Part shown: positions 37,056 to 45,111 of the stretch, in pieces
Layout: each line of letters begins with the position of its first letter
Numbering within the stretch: position 1 is the stretch's first letter
Assembly (NCBI RefSeq): GCF_003568845.1
Contig: NZ_CP030126.1
Location: forward strand, 186,001-250,000
Length of the DNA stretch: 64,000 nt
Direction of reading: 5' to 3'
DNA from: Indioceanicola profundi
GTDB lineage: Bacteria > Pseudomonadota > Alphaproteobacteria > Azospirillales > Azospirillaceae
Notes under the pieces: model-generated
What the model was told of the DNA's origin: nothing
What the model saw: only the letters and a program-made list of their open reading frames with translations
Databases searched by the model: none
Program-made: the position numbers and the translations under genes

Positions 37056-38658
37056 GAAATGACTGCGGCAGGGTCGCTCCCACCTCCACCACCCGCTCGA
37101 TCCCGATGGCGTCCAGGAACCAGGGATCGTGGCTGACCACCAGCAGGGCGCCGTCATAAGTCCGCAAGGCGGCTTCCAGCGCCTCCATGCTTTCCAGGTC
37201 AAGATGATTGGTGGGCTCGTCCAGCATCAGGAGTTGGGGCGGGGCGCCGGCCAGTTCCGCCGCCAGGGCTGCGCGCAGACGCTCCCCGCCGGAAAGCTGG
37301 GCGACCGGCTTCAGCGCGGCGCTGTTGCGGAACAGGAAGGTGGCGAGCGCCGCGCGGCAGGCTTGGTCGGGCAGGTCCGGGTTCCGGGCGCGCACGGCAT
37401 CCAGCACCGTGCCGCCGGCCGGTAGGGACAGGCGCTGGTCCAGCAGGGCCCACCGTTCCACCCCCAGCCGCACTGTTCCGGCTTCCGGCGCAATGCGTCC
37501 GGCGATTACGGCCAGGGCGGTGCTCTTGCCGGACCCATTCGGTCCAGCCAGCGCCACCCGCTCCGGCCCGGTCAGGGCAAGGGACAGGCCGGATAGGGCT
37601 TGGCGGGCGGCACCCGGGTGCCGGGCCGCCACATCCTCCATCACCAGCACGCTCTTGCCCCGCGGCAGGCCGGTCGAGGGCAGCGCCAGGGACAAGGTGC
37701 GCCGGATTTCCAGCTCTGCCCGCGCCGCCTCCAGCTCCGCCAGCGTATTCCCGGCCTGTCGTTCTGCCAGCCGGCGCAGGCGGCTGCCATGGTTCTCCGC
37801 AGCATCCTCCCTGGCATCCAGCAGCATCTTCGACTGGCTGCCGTCCCGCTGGGCCTTGCCGATGCGGGCGCGGCGGGCGGCGCGTTCCGCGGCCTCCTGC
37901 GCCGTGCGGCGGATGCGGTCGCGTTCCTTCTCCGCATCGGCCAGCCGCCGCTCCGCCGCCATCACCTCCAGCTCCTTGGCGGAGCGGTAGGCGGAATAGT
38001 TGCCGCCGTACCAGCGCAGCCCCAGGCCGGACAACTCGGCGATACGGTTCATCGCCTCCAGCAGGGTGCGGTCGTGGCTGACGGCCAGCAGCCCGCCCCG
38101 CCAGCCGCGGACCATCGTGTAGAGCGCCGCCCGCCCCTCCGCATCGAGATCATTGGTGGGCTCGTCCAGCACCAGCAGTTCGGGCCTGTCGAGGTGGATG
38201 CGGGCCAGCCGCACCCGTGTCGCCTGCCCGCCGCTGAGGCTGGACAGCGGCCGGTCCAGCGCGATGTCGGGGACACCTGCTTGCGCCAGGGCCTCCGCCG
38301 CCCGTTCGGCCAAGGCCCAATCCTCACCGACGGCATCGAAGTCGGCCGGATCGGTTCCGCCGGCTTCGATCCGGGCCAGCGCCTGCAGCTTCCTGTCGAT
38401 CCCCAGCGCCTGTGCCACCGTGGTTCGGGGGGCGGGCCGCTGGGTGAGATAAAGGAAGCGGCCACTGCGCGCCACATGGCCGGAGGCAGGGGCGAGATCG
38501 CCCAGCAGCAGGCGCAGCAGGGTGGTCTTTCCCGCGCCATTGGCGCCGACCAGCCCGACCCGCTCCGCCCCGATGCTGAGGCTGAGATCGTTGAAGAGAG
38601 GCGTATCGGGAGACCAGGCGAACGAGAGACGGTCCGCGGAAAGACAGGGTACGGGCAT
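37006..38658 (-). CDS. ABC-F family ATPase (ribosome-acting, no membrane domain)
   Basis: 550 residues, two ATPase domains in one chain: Walker A GANGAGKTT and GPNGSGKST, signatures LSGGQATRVRLARI and LSGGERLRAALAAEL, Walker B LVLDEPTNDLD and LMLDEPTNHLD. They are joined by a charged helical linker (about residues 225-325) that reaches the ribosome P-site region in the family. ABC-F proteins act on stalled or antibiotic-bound ribosomes; the sequence alone does not say housekeeping (Uup/YheS-like) or resistance type. The natural end is near ERVVEVGATL; the last ~15 residues come from a genomic repeat. The 5' leader has a six-codon upstream ORF able to sequester the main start, so inducible translation is predicted. 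Confidence 0.88.
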   Translation of the reverse strand: MPVPCLSADRLSFAWSPDTPLFNDLSLSIGAERVGLVGANGAGKTTLLRLLLGDLAPASGHVARSGRFLYLTQRPAPRTTVAQALGIDRKLQALARIEAGGTDPADFDAVGEDWALAERAAEALAQAGVPDIALDRPLSSLSGGQATRVRLARIHLDRPELLVLDEPTNDLDAEGRAALYTMVRGWRGGLLAVSHDRTLLEAMNRIAELSGLGLRWYGGNYSAYRSAKELEVMAAERRLADAEKERDRIRRTAQEAAERAARRARIGKAQRDGSQSKMLLDAREDAAENHGSRLRRLAERQAGNTLAELEAARAELEIRRTLSLALPSTGLPRGKSVLVMEDVAARHPGAARQALSGLSLALTGPERVALAGPNGSGKSTALAVIAGRIAPEAGTVRLGVERWALLDQRLSLPAGGTVLDAVRARNPDLPDQACRAALATFLFRNSAALKPVAQLSGGERLRAALAAELAGAPPQLLMLDEPTNHLDLESMEALEAALRTYDGALLVVSHDPWFLDAIGIERVVEVGATLPQSFPAHPEPNRPHPEPVAG

Positions 38659-38713
38659 GGATCGGCACCTCGGTGAACGCAGGACGGGCGGTTCAGCGGT
38701 GCTTCCGATCCAT
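38656..38713 (-). promoter_or_regulatory. Leader hairpin masking the ABC-F start codon (candidate translational attenuator)
   Basis: On the minus-strand RNA, ATGGATCGG (38713-38705, the first three codons of the upstream ORF) pairs perfectly over nine bases with CCGATCCAT (38665-38657), which includes the first two bases of the ABC-F start codon. Next to it CACC (38701-38698) pairs with GGTG (38669-38666), part of the GAGGTG ribosome site, leaving AAG bulged. Translation of the upstream ORF would occupy the 5' arm and open the main start. Confidence 0.65.
38693..38713 (-). CDS. Six-codon upstream ORF (leader peptide MDRKHR)
   Basis: ATG at 38713 with AGGAG nine bases upstream, codons for Met-Asp-Arg-Lys-His-Arg, stop TGA at 38693-38695, 34 bases before the ABC-F start. 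Leader peptides this short control ABC-F and erm genes by ribosome stalling or passage in other bacteria. Here its coding sequence is itself the 5' arm of the hairpin that hides the main start. Expression is inferred, not known. Confidence 0.5.
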   Translation of the reverse strand: MDRKHR

Positions 38714-38744
38714 CTCTCGATACTCCTGTTCGTGTGTGGCCTTG

Positions 38745-38772
38745 TTTAAACACATCCGAGATCGGATGTAAA
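38745..38772 (-). promoter_or_regulatory. Predicted ABC-F promoter containing an 18-base palindrome
   Basis: Minus strand TTTACA (38772-38767), 16-base spacer, TTTAAA (38750-38745). The perfect palindrome ACATCCGA-GA-TCGGATGT (38752-38769) covers part of the -35 box and most of the spacer, the usual place for a repressor operator. The -10 is itself part of GTTTAAAC. The predicted RNA start would be about 20-25 bases before the upstream-ORF start. Confidence 0.5.
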
Positions 38773-38807
38773 TAGGCGGACGCGGGAAAATGCGCGTCTG
38801 GGCCGGA

Positions 38808-38966
38808 TCAGGCCGGATAGTCGATGCCCCTCGACACCAGCCATGCCCGGAACCGCATGATCTTCTCCTCGATCAGGCAGGTGGGCGGCTGGTCGGCGAG
38901 TTCGCGGTCATAGGCTGCGCGCAGTTCGAGCTGCTCGATCTCGTCCAGCTCTTTCCAGTCCCGCAT
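38808..38966 (-). CDS. Small hypothetical protein, 52 aa
   Basis: Opens MRDWKELDEIEQLELRAAYD and ends WLVSRGIDYPA; acidic, helical, one cysteine (PPTCLIEEKI). ATG 38966 has GGGAGAC with good spacing, and codon use shows the strong third-position G/C of its neighbours, so it is probably real. It has no recognisable domain. It lies just beyond the rplS terminator and upstream of the ABC-F promoter, in the same direction as both. Too small for routine ORF calling. Confidence 0.65.
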   Translation of the reverse strand: MRDWKELDEIEQLELRAAYDRELADQPPTCLIEEKIMRFRAWLVSRGIDYPA

Positions 38967-38992
38967 GCCTGTCTCCCTGGGCATGAAATGCG

Positions 38993-39022
38993 AAAAGCCC
39001 GCCGGATTTCCCCGGCGGGCTT
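38993..39022 (-). terminator. Intrinsic terminator of the ffh-rplS operon
   Basis: AAGCCCGCCGG (38995-39005) with CCGGCGGGCTT (39012-39022), 11 perfect pairs, six-base loop; on the minus strand followed by TTCG after the AA/TT closing pairs. It is 35 bases after the rplS stop. Confidence 0.8.
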
Positions 39023-39056
39023 CGTCACATCGGCTGGCGCCGGGAAGGGGAGGGGA

Positions 39057-39446
39057 TCAGCCCTCGGCCTTCTCGTTCATGCCGCGGCCGGTGGTGCGCT
39101 CGGCGATACGGGCGGACTTGCCGCGGCGGCCGCGCAGGTAATACAGCTTGGCGCGACGGACATCGCCCTTGCGGATGACCTCGATGCTGTCGATGCGCGG
39201 GCTGTACAGCGGGAAGATACGCTCCACGCCCTCGCCGTAGGAGATCTTGCGCACGGTGAAGCTGCTGTTCAGCCCGGCGTTCTTGCGGGCGATCACGACG
39301 CCCTCATAGGCCTGGACGCGCTCGCGGCTGCCTTCGACCACCTTCACATTGACCTTCACGGTGTCGCCCGGGGAGAATTCCGGAACGGCGCGGTTGGCGG
39401 TCAGCTTCTGAACCTGCTCGTGCTCGAGCTGCTGGAGGATATTCAT
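39057..39446 (-). CDS. rplS: 50S ribosomal protein bL19
   Basis: 129 residues, located at the 30S-50S interface. [10 protein letters not shown] start, [87 protein letters not shown] are all canonical. Its ATG overlaps the trmD stop by four bases (ATGA). Last gene of the operon, with a terminator behind it. The C-terminal tail [12 protein letters not shown] is slightly longer than in E. coli. Confidence 0.97.
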   Translation of the reverse strand: MNILQQLEHEQVQKLTANRAVPEFSPGDTVKVNVKVVEGSRERVQAYEGVVIARKNAGLNSSFTVRKISYGEGVERIFPLYSPRIDSIEVIRKGDVRRAKLYYLRGRRGKSARIAERTTGRGMNEKAEG

Positions 39447-40297
39447 CTCGACTGTCCTTCGGTACTTCCGCCGCCGGCCTCTTGCCGGTCGTCGGTCTGG
39501 GTTGGCAGGGCCGTCGCCTTGCGGGCGCGGCGTTTTTTGTTCACCTTTGGAGCCGGGCGGCTTTCCAGGTATCGGGACCACAAATCGGGGCGACGCTCCG
39601 CCGTGATCCGTTCCGCCTGTTCGAGCCGCCAAGCCCGGACATTCCCATGATGGCCGGATAAAAGGACTTCCGGCACCATGCGGCCGCGCCATTCGGCGGG
39701 CCTTGTGTAGTGCGGGTACTCGAGGAGCCCCCGCTCAAAACTCTCTTCCCCGGCCGTTTCGACATTGCCCATGACCCCCGGCAGAAGCCGGACCACGGCG
39801 TCGATCAGGCAGAGCGCCGCGGGCTCGCCGCCCGACAGCACGAAATCGCCCAGGGAGACCTCCTCCAGGCGATGTTCCTCGATCACCCGCTCATCGACCC
39901 CTTCATAGCGGCCGCAGAGCAGCGTCACGACGGGAGCCGCCGCGAGTTCCCGCACCAGTTCCTGGTCCAGGACCCGTCCGCGTGGGCTGAGATAGATCAC
40001 CCGTCCCCGTTCCGGCCCGCGTGCCAGCGTATCGCTGAGCGCCGCATCCAGAACATCGGGCCGCATGACCATACCGGGTCCGCCGCCGAACGGGGTGTCG
40101 TCCACGGAGCGATGCTTATCGCGCGCGAACGACCTTATGTCCACTGTTTCCAGCGTCCAGGTCCCGTTTTCCAACGCCTTCCCGGCCAGGCTCTGCCCCA
40201 GCGGCCCGGGGAACATCTCCGGGAACAGGGTCAGCACCCGCACGCGCCAGGGCTGGCGCGGGCTTTCGCCCGGAAGGTCGGGCGCGTCCGTGGTCAC
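39443..40297 (-). CDS. trmD: tRNA (guanine-37-N1)-methyltransferase
   Basis: 284-residue SPOUT enzyme that methylates G37 of tRNAs reading CNN codons and prevents frameshifting. [38 protein letters not shown], the trefoil-knot [16 protein letters not shown] and [15 protein letters not shown] are present. GTG 40297 has GGAGAG about seven bases upstream and overlaps the rimM stop (GTGA). The C-terminus carries a basic then polar tail (about residues 240-284, [12 protein letters not shown] ... [10 protein letters not shown]) beyond the usual fold. Confidence 0.96.
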   Translation of the reverse strand: MTTDAPDLPGESPRQPWRVRVLTLFPEMFPGPLGQSLAGKALENGTWTLETVDIRSFARDKHRSVDDTPFGGGPGMVMRPDVLDAALSDTLARGPERGRVIYLSPRGRVLDQELVRELAAAPVVTLLCGRYEGVDERVIEEHRLEEVSLGDFVLSGGEPAALCLIDAVVRLLPGVMGNVETAGEESFERGLLEYPHYTRPAEWRGRMVPEVLLSGHHGNVRAWRLEQAERITAERRPDLWSRYLESRPAPKVNKKRRARKATALPTQTDDRQEAGGGSTEGQSR

Positions 40298-40911
40298 GGA
40301 CGGCTCTCCTCTGCGCCGGTCTGCTCCCCGTCGGCCTCGTTCCCGTCATCCAGCTCGATCTCCACAATCTCGTTCTCCTGCTCGGGCGTGAGCTGGGGAC
40401 CGGCGGAGGCGAACAGGTTGTCCGGCGGGGCGACGATCAGGCGGCCGGCCTTCACGTCCACCACCGGCACGCAGGCCTTGGTGAAGGGCACGAAGACCGT
40501 CTTCCCGTTGGGCAGGGCGAACTCCACCATGTCGCCGGCGCCGAAATCGTACAGCGCCTTGACGGTGCCGAAGACATCGCCGGACTCCGTCACGGCCTCC
40601 AGGCCGATCAGGTCCGCATGGTAGAACTCGTCCTCATCCTCCGGGGCCGGCAGCCGGTCCCGGCCGACATAGAGGCGGAGGCCCTTCAGCGCGTCGGCGG
40701 CGTTGCGGTCCTTCACCCCCTCGACCGAAGCCAGGAAATGATCCTTGCCCGTGCCGGTCATGGCGAGGGTGAGGGGCTTCGTCCCCTTCTCATCGGTCAA
40801 GGGCATGTAGCCGAAGACATCCTCCGGCACTTCGGTGAAGCTCTTCAGCTTCACCCGCCCGTGCACCCCGTGGGAGCCGACGATCTGGGCAACGCAAACG
40901 CGGTCTGACAT
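40294..40911 (-). CDS. rimM: 16S rRNA processing protein RimM
   Basis: 205 residues; assembly factor for the 30S head that binds S19. N-terminal barrel [23 protein letters not shown], then the PRC-barrel domain [39 protein letters not shown] with [21 protein letters not shown]. The last 35 residues are strongly acidic ([20 protein letters not shown]), longer than usual. Overlaps trmD by four bases; about 170 bases downstream of rpsP. Confidence 0.95.
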   Translation of the reverse strand: MSDRVCVAQIVGSHGVHGRVKLKSFTEVPEDVFGYMPLTDEKGTKPLTLAMTGTGKDHFLASVEGVKDRNAADALKGLRLYVGRDRLPAPEDEDEFYHADLIGLEAVTESGDVFGTVKALYDFGAGDMVEFALPNGKTVFVPFTKACVPVVDVKAGRLIVAPPDNLFASAGPQLTPEQENEIVEIELDDGNEADGEQTGAEESRP

Positions 40912-40973
40912 GACAGCCTGATTCTGAACGTGTGAGCTTGCCGATGCCCAGGCCGGAGCGGCAGACCCCTACT

Positions 40974-41006
40974 GTCCCGCCGCCCCGGCCTTCGCCGGGG
41001 TAACGG
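40974..41006. repeat. Degenerate REP-like element between rpsP and rimM
   Basis: GTCCCGCCGCCCCGGCCTTC followed by GCCGGGGTAACGG: the CCCCGGC/GCCGGGG arms match one half of the element at 2412 and 14455. It lies inside the operon, between rpsP and rimM, so it may shape the ends of the two mRNA parts. Confidence 0.5.
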
Positions 41007-41083
41007 AAAATCGGGATTGCCGGACCGGCCGGGGAACCGGGAAGCGGGAGGGATGCGCCCTCCCGCCCATGTCCGTGCCCGGA

Positions 41084-41428
41084 TTACTCCGCGGCGCCGG
41101 CGGCGGCGGCCTTGGCGCGCTCCTGGGCCTTCGCCTTCGGGGCGGACTTCTTCGGGGTGTCGCGGAACTTGGGCATCTCGATGATGTTGGCCTTGCCTAG
41201 CATCTTGGCGACGCGGTCGGTCGGCTGGGCGCCCTTGGCCAGCCACTCCTTGATGCGATCTTCCTTCAGGGTCACGCGCTCCGGATGGTCCTGCGGGACC
41301 ATCGGGTTGTAGGTGCCGACCTTCTCGATGAAGGAGCCGTCGCGCGGGGCGCGGCTGTTGGCCACGACGATGGCGTAGAACGGACGCTTCTTGGCGCCAC
41401 CGCGGGTCAGGCGAATCTTCACGGACAT
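41084..41428 (-). CDS. rpsP: 30S ribosomal protein bS16
   Basis: 114 residues. [41 protein letters not shown] and [23 protein letters not shown] are canonical. The C-terminal 30 residues ([22 protein letters not shown]) form the Lys/Ala-rich extension typical of alphaproteobacteria. Part of the ffh operon. Confidence 0.97.
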   Translation of the reverse strand: MSVKIRLTRGGAKKRPFYAIVVANSRAPRDGSFIEKVGTYNPMVPQDHPERVTLKEDRIKEWLAKGAQPTDRVAKMLGKANIIEMPKFRDTPKKSAPKAKAQERAKAAAAGAAE

Positions 41429-41457
41429 GGGTACTGGTCCTCTTCTCTCTTGATGTG

Positions 41458-41862
41458 TCAGCCCTGCTCGGGGCTTTCCGGAACGTAGGTCACCGCCTCG
41501 ATATTGTGCCCGTCCGGATCGAGCACGAAGGCGGCGTAGTAGGTCGGCGTATAGTGCGGGCGCAGGCCCGGACCGCCATTGTCCGTGGCACCGTTCTCCA
41601 GCGCCACGCGATGGAAGGCCTGCACCTGCTCCGTGCTGGCCGCACGGAAGCAGATATGGCCGCCATTGTTGAACCGCGCCTCGCCCCGTGCAGGGTCGAG
41701 CGGCAGGTTGATGATGAAGAAGGTCTCGCCCCGCCGCCCATAGGCGATGTGGTCGTGATCCTCGAACAGACGCCCGACGCCCAGCGTCGCCAGCACCTTG
41801 TCGTAGAAGGCGGCGGAGCGGGGGAGGTCGGAGACCCCGAGGGAGACGTGCGCGACCAGCAT
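41458..41862 (-). CDS. VOC-family protein inserted in the ffh-rpsP operon
   Basis: 134-residue glyoxalase-fold protein: [106 protein letters not shown]. The histidine near the start, HICF and the [10 protein letters not shown] glutamate region are metal-ligand positions in the fold. Only four bases separate its ATG from the ffh stop and 29 bases separate it from rpsP, so it is co-transcribed with translation genes. Its substrate and any link to translation are unknown. Confidence 0.85.
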   Translation of the reverse strand: MLVAHVSLGVSDLPRSAAFYDKVLATLGVGRLFEDHDHIAYGRRGETFFIINLPLDPARGEARFNNGGHICFRAASTEQVQAFHRVALENGATDNGGPGLRPHYTPTYYAAFVLDPDGHNIEAVTYVPESPEQG

Positions 41863-41866
41863 GGCG

Positions 41867-43225
41867 TCAGCGCATCCCCTTCGGCAGCAGCGCGCTCAAC
41901 CCCTGGCGCATCAGGCCCTTCTGCCCCAGCTTCTTCATCTTCTTCATCATCTGGGACATGTCCTGGAACTGCTTGATCAGCCGGTTCACGTCCGCGACGG
42001 TGGTGCCGGACCCCAGGGCGATGCGCCGGCGGCGGCTGGCGTTCAGCAGCTCCGGCTTCTTCCGCTCCGCCTTGGTCATCGACAGAATGATGGCTTCCTG
42101 CTTCTTCAGGATGCCCTCGTCGATGTTGGCGTTCTTCATCTGGTCCTTGATCTTCGCGACGCCGGGCAGCATGCCCAGCATCCCGCCCATGCCGCCCATC
42201 TTCTTGATCTGGCGCATCTGGGACAGCATGTCGTCCAGGTCGAAGCCGCCCTTCTCCATCTTCTTGGCGAGCTTCTCGGCCTCTTCCCGGTCGATGCTCT
42301 CGGCGGCCTTCTCCACCAGGCTGACCACGTCGCCCATGCCCAGGATGCGGCCGGCGATGCGGTCGGGATGGAAGGCCTCCAGCGCGTCCGCCTTCTCGCC
42401 GACGCCCAGCAGCTTGATCGGCTTGCCAGTGACATGGCGCATGGACAGCGCCGCACCGCCGCGGGCGTCGCCGTCGATGCGGGTCATCACGATGCCGGTG
42501 ATGCCGACGCGCTCATTGAAGTTGGTGGCGACGGTGACGGCGTCCTGGCCGGTCATGGCATCCACCACCAGCAGGCTTTCCACAGGCTTGGCGGCGTCGC
42601 GGATCTCCACCACCTCCTGCATCAGCTCATCGTCGATGGCAAGGCGGCCGGCGGTGTCCAGGATGACGACGTCATAGCCTTCCAGCCGGCCCGTCTCCAT
42701 GGCGCGGCGGGCGATCTGCACCGGGGTCTGGCCGGCAACGATGGGCAGGGTGGCGACGCCCACCTGCTCGCCCAGCACCTTCAACTGCTCCTGGGCCGCC
42801 GGACGGCGGGTGTCCAGGGAGGCCATCAGCACCTTCTTCTTTTCCCGCGTCTTCAGGCGCAGGGCGATCTTGGCGCTGGTGGTGGTCTTGCCCGAACCCT
42901 GCAGGCCCAGCATCAGCACCGGCACCGGCGGGACGGCGTTGAGGTTGATGCTTTCCGAGGTCTGGCCCAGCAGCTCGACCAGATGGTCGTGCACAATCTT
43001 GATGACCTGCTGGCCGGGGGTGACGCTGCGCAGCACCTCCTGCCCGACGGCCTTCTCCCGGACGCCGGACACGAAGGCCTTCACCGCCGGAAGGGCTACG
43101 TCGGCCTCCAGCAGCGCGATGCGCACCTCGCGCAGGGCCGCGTTGACATCGTCTTCCGACAACGCCCCGCGCTTGCGCAGGCGGTCGAAAATGTCGCCCA
43201 GCCGTCCGCTCAGCCCTTCAAACAT
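41867..43225 (-). CDS. ffh: Signal recognition particle protein Ffh
   Basis: 452-residue SRP54 GTPase that binds signal peptides and 4.5S RNA and docks with FtsY. N domain MFEGLSGRLGDIFDRLRKRG; G domain with GLQGSGKTTTSAKIA, DTRRPAAQEQL, DTAGRLAIDDELM and TRIDGDARGGAALS; and a methionine-rich M domain (MEKGGFDLDDMLSQMRQIKKMGGMGGMLGMLPG ... SRRRRIALGSGTTVADVNRLIKQF) with the RNA-binding helix-turn-helix. First gene of the operon behind a strong promoter at 43347. Confidence 0.97.
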   Translation of the reverse strand: MFEGLSGRLGDIFDRLRKRGALSEDDVNAALREVRIALLEADVALPAVKAFVSGVREKAVGQEVLRSVTPGQQVIKIVHDHLVELLGQTSESINLNAVPPVPVLMLGLQGSGKTTTSAKIALRLKTREKKKVLMASLDTRRPAAQEQLKVLGEQVGVATLPIVAGQTPVQIARRAMETGRLEGYDVVILDTAGRLAIDDELMQEVVEIRDAAKPVESLLVVDAMTGQDAVTVATNFNERVGITGIVMTRIDGDARGGAALSMRHVTGKPIKLLGVGEKADALEAFHPDRIAGRILGMGDVVSLVEKAAESIDREEAEKLAKKMEKGGFDLDDMLSQMRQIKKMGGMGGMLGMLPGVAKIKDQMKNANIDEGILKKQEAIILSMTKAERKKPELLNASRRRRIALGSGTTVADVNRLIKQFQDMSQMMKKMKKLGQKGLMRQGLSALLPKGMR

Positions 43226-43590
43226 GTGCGCCCTTCGAACATGTCACGGTTCCATACCGCCAAACGCAAAAGCGCCAGTGCGCGGATACTCGCGGACTGG
43301 CGTCGCGCCTTGGCGCGGATTTCGGTTCCCCATTGAGGGAGCCGGTTAGATAGAGGCTTCGGCCCGCACTGTCAATCACAGCGGCCGGGCACGAGGGCTG
43401 CGTGGCCCGAAAGCGCATGGCAAGGCTGCTATCTTTCGTGGTATGCATATTGCCCGGTTTTGGTAAGGGCTTCGAAATAATCTGGAACTTGCCCTGCTCG
43501 AACGTGGTACAGTCCAGTTGATCGGCGCCGCGCAAAATAGCGGTGCTCTTATCGACTGTGCCTGTGCGGGCTGCAAAGCGGAGGGTGCGC
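43226..43590. other. Divergent gap between ffh and the pentapeptide-repeat gene
   Basis: 365 bases. The ffh side holds a good promoter (43347-43375) and a leader of about 115 bases with a GCGCCAGT/ACTGGCG-type stem (43272-43300). The other half, 43376-43590, is a little richer in A+T and should hold the promoter for the gene at 43591, but I see no box I would defend. No ORF, RNA gene or repeat is evident. Confidence 0.5.
43347..43375 (-). promoter_or_regulatory. Strong sigma-70 promoter of the ffh operon
   Basis: Minus strand TTGACA (43375-43370, perfect consensus), 17-base spacer, TATCTA (43352-43347, 4/6). Expected start of RNA near 43340, about 115 bases before the ffh ATG. This is the best -35/-10 pair I found in the window and fits a highly expressed translation operon. 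Confidence 0.7.
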
Positions 43591-44973
43591 ATGGCTGGTA
43601 GCATGGGGCGTGAGCCTGACCGGACGCGGGTCACCGCGGCGGAGCTCCAGTCCATTGTATCCAAGCACATGGCTTTCGTCCGGCGGCAGCCGGGCGGCAT
43701 CAGGGCCAATCTGAAGCTCCGCGACCTCTCCCACATGGATCTGGCGGGCTGCGACCTGTCGGACGCCGATCTGTCCGGGGCCAAGCTGTTCGGCGCCCGA
43801 CTGACCGGGGCGGTGCTGGCCGGGGCGAATCTCTATGCCGCCGACCTGCGCCTCGCCAATCTGGAACGGGCCGACCTGCGCCGCGCCGACCTGCGCGGGG
43901 CCTGCCTGCGCGGGACCGTTCTGTCGGAAGCCACCATGGTGGAAACCGATCTGCGCGACGGCACCATCATGCATGTTCGCAAGAACGGCGAGATGACGAT
44001 GCACGAGTTCGAGGCCGTGCCCGTGCATACGGAGATGTCGGTCGCCACCATCCGCGCGGCCGACCTGTCGCGCGCGCGGGTCTCCAACGCCTTCGTCATG
44101 CAGACGGATCTGACGGATGCGGTGATGCGCGGCACCAAGTTCGGGCGCTCCAACCTCACCAATTCCAACCTCACCGGCTGCGATCTCCAGGGGGCGGACC
44201 TGCGGGAGGCGAACCTGTCCGGCGCGCGGCTGGCCGGGGCCAACCTGTCGGGGGCGGACCTGAACCAGACCCGCTTCACCAACGCGGTGCTGATCGGCGT
44301 CATCATGGATGAGATGACCCGCCGCTCGGCCGATATGAGCGATGCCGTGGTTGCCCGTACGCCGGCGGATAGCGGCCTCGATCTGGTGGAAATCCTGGCC
44401 AGCCATGCCGTCTGGGTGGAAACCAACGGAAAGGACGGGTTGCGCGCCGATCTGTCGGGGCTGGATCTGACCGGCATCGATCTTTCCGGGGCGAACCTTT
44501 CCGCCGCGCTGATGCATTGCGCCGTCCTGACCGGGGCCAATCTGGAAAGGGCGTCCCTTGCCATGGCCGACCTGTCCCTGGCCGATCTGCGCGATGCCGC
44601 ACTCAGCCGGACGGACCTGCGCGGCGTCTCGCTGGAGCGGGCGACCCTCACCGGAGCCACACTGGTGCAGGCGGATATCGGCCCCGTGCACATCCAGTCC
44701 GGCGCCGGCCGGCTGTGGAGCGCCAACCTGCACCGGGCCCGGCTGGACGGCGCGGACATGACGGGCGCGATCCTGAACCGCTGCGTCCTGGCCCAGGCCA
44801 GTCTGGTGGCGGCCAAACTCACCGGCGCAAATCTGGCCGATGCGCGCATGACCGGAGCCGACCTGTCGGACGCCGACTGCCGCGACGCCGACCTTTCCGG
44901 CACGGATCTGTCGGACGTCAGGACCACAGGCGCCCGGCTGGACGCCGCCGTGCGGACCCGCGCGGCGGACTGA
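43591..44973 (+). CDS. Pentapeptide-repeat protein with two similar modules
   Basis: 460 residues, dominated by A(D/N)LxG-type pentapeptides that fold into a right-handed quadrilateral beta-helix. The protein looks duplicated: each half starts with a short helical cap (LQSIVSKHMAFVRRQPGGIRANL at about 19-41; LVEILASHAVWVETNGKDGLRADL at about 265-288) followed by pentapeptides (44-240 and 289-455). A non-repeat loop with KNGEMTMHEFEAVPVHTEMS (131-150) interrupts the first helix. It has no signal peptide or membrane segment. GGAGGG precedes ATG 43591. Some such proteins mimic DNA and bind gyrase; nothing here proves that. Confidence 0.85.
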   Translation: MAGSMGREPDRTRVTAAELQSIVSKHMAFVRRQPGGIRANLKLRDLSHMDLAGCDLSDADLSGAKLFGARLTGAVLAGANLYAADLRLANLERADLRRADLRGACLRGTVLSEATMVETDLRDGTIMHVRKNGEMTMHEFEAVPVHTEMSVATIRAADLSRARVSNAFVMQTDLTDAVMRGTKFGRSNLTNSNLTGCDLQGADLREANLSGARLAGANLSGADLNQTRFTNAVLIGVIMDEMTRRSADMSDAVVARTPADSGLDLVEILASHAVWVETNGKDGLRADLSGLDLTGIDLSGANLSAALMHCAVLTGANLERASLAMADLSLADLRDAALSRTDLRGVSLERATLTGATLVQADIGPVHIQSGAGRLWSANLHRARLDGADMTGAILNRCVLAQASLVAAKLTGANLADARMTGADLSDADCRDADLSGTDLSDVRTTGARLDAAVRTRAAD

Positions 44974-45111
44974 CGGACCGCGGGGCCCCTGAACCGGTCT
45001 TTCCCCGGCCTACCGAGGCTGCGCCCCATCGCCGCCGCATTCGGGGCCTATTCGGCCGCTGCCGCGTTCATTCCCTGGCATCCGCTTTTCATTCGTCCAG
45101 GTCGCTGATCC

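Noticed and set aside
41861-43336. 491-codon plus-strand ORF opposite ffh
   Set aside because: Leu/His/Gln-rich shadow frame; ffh on the other strand is complete.
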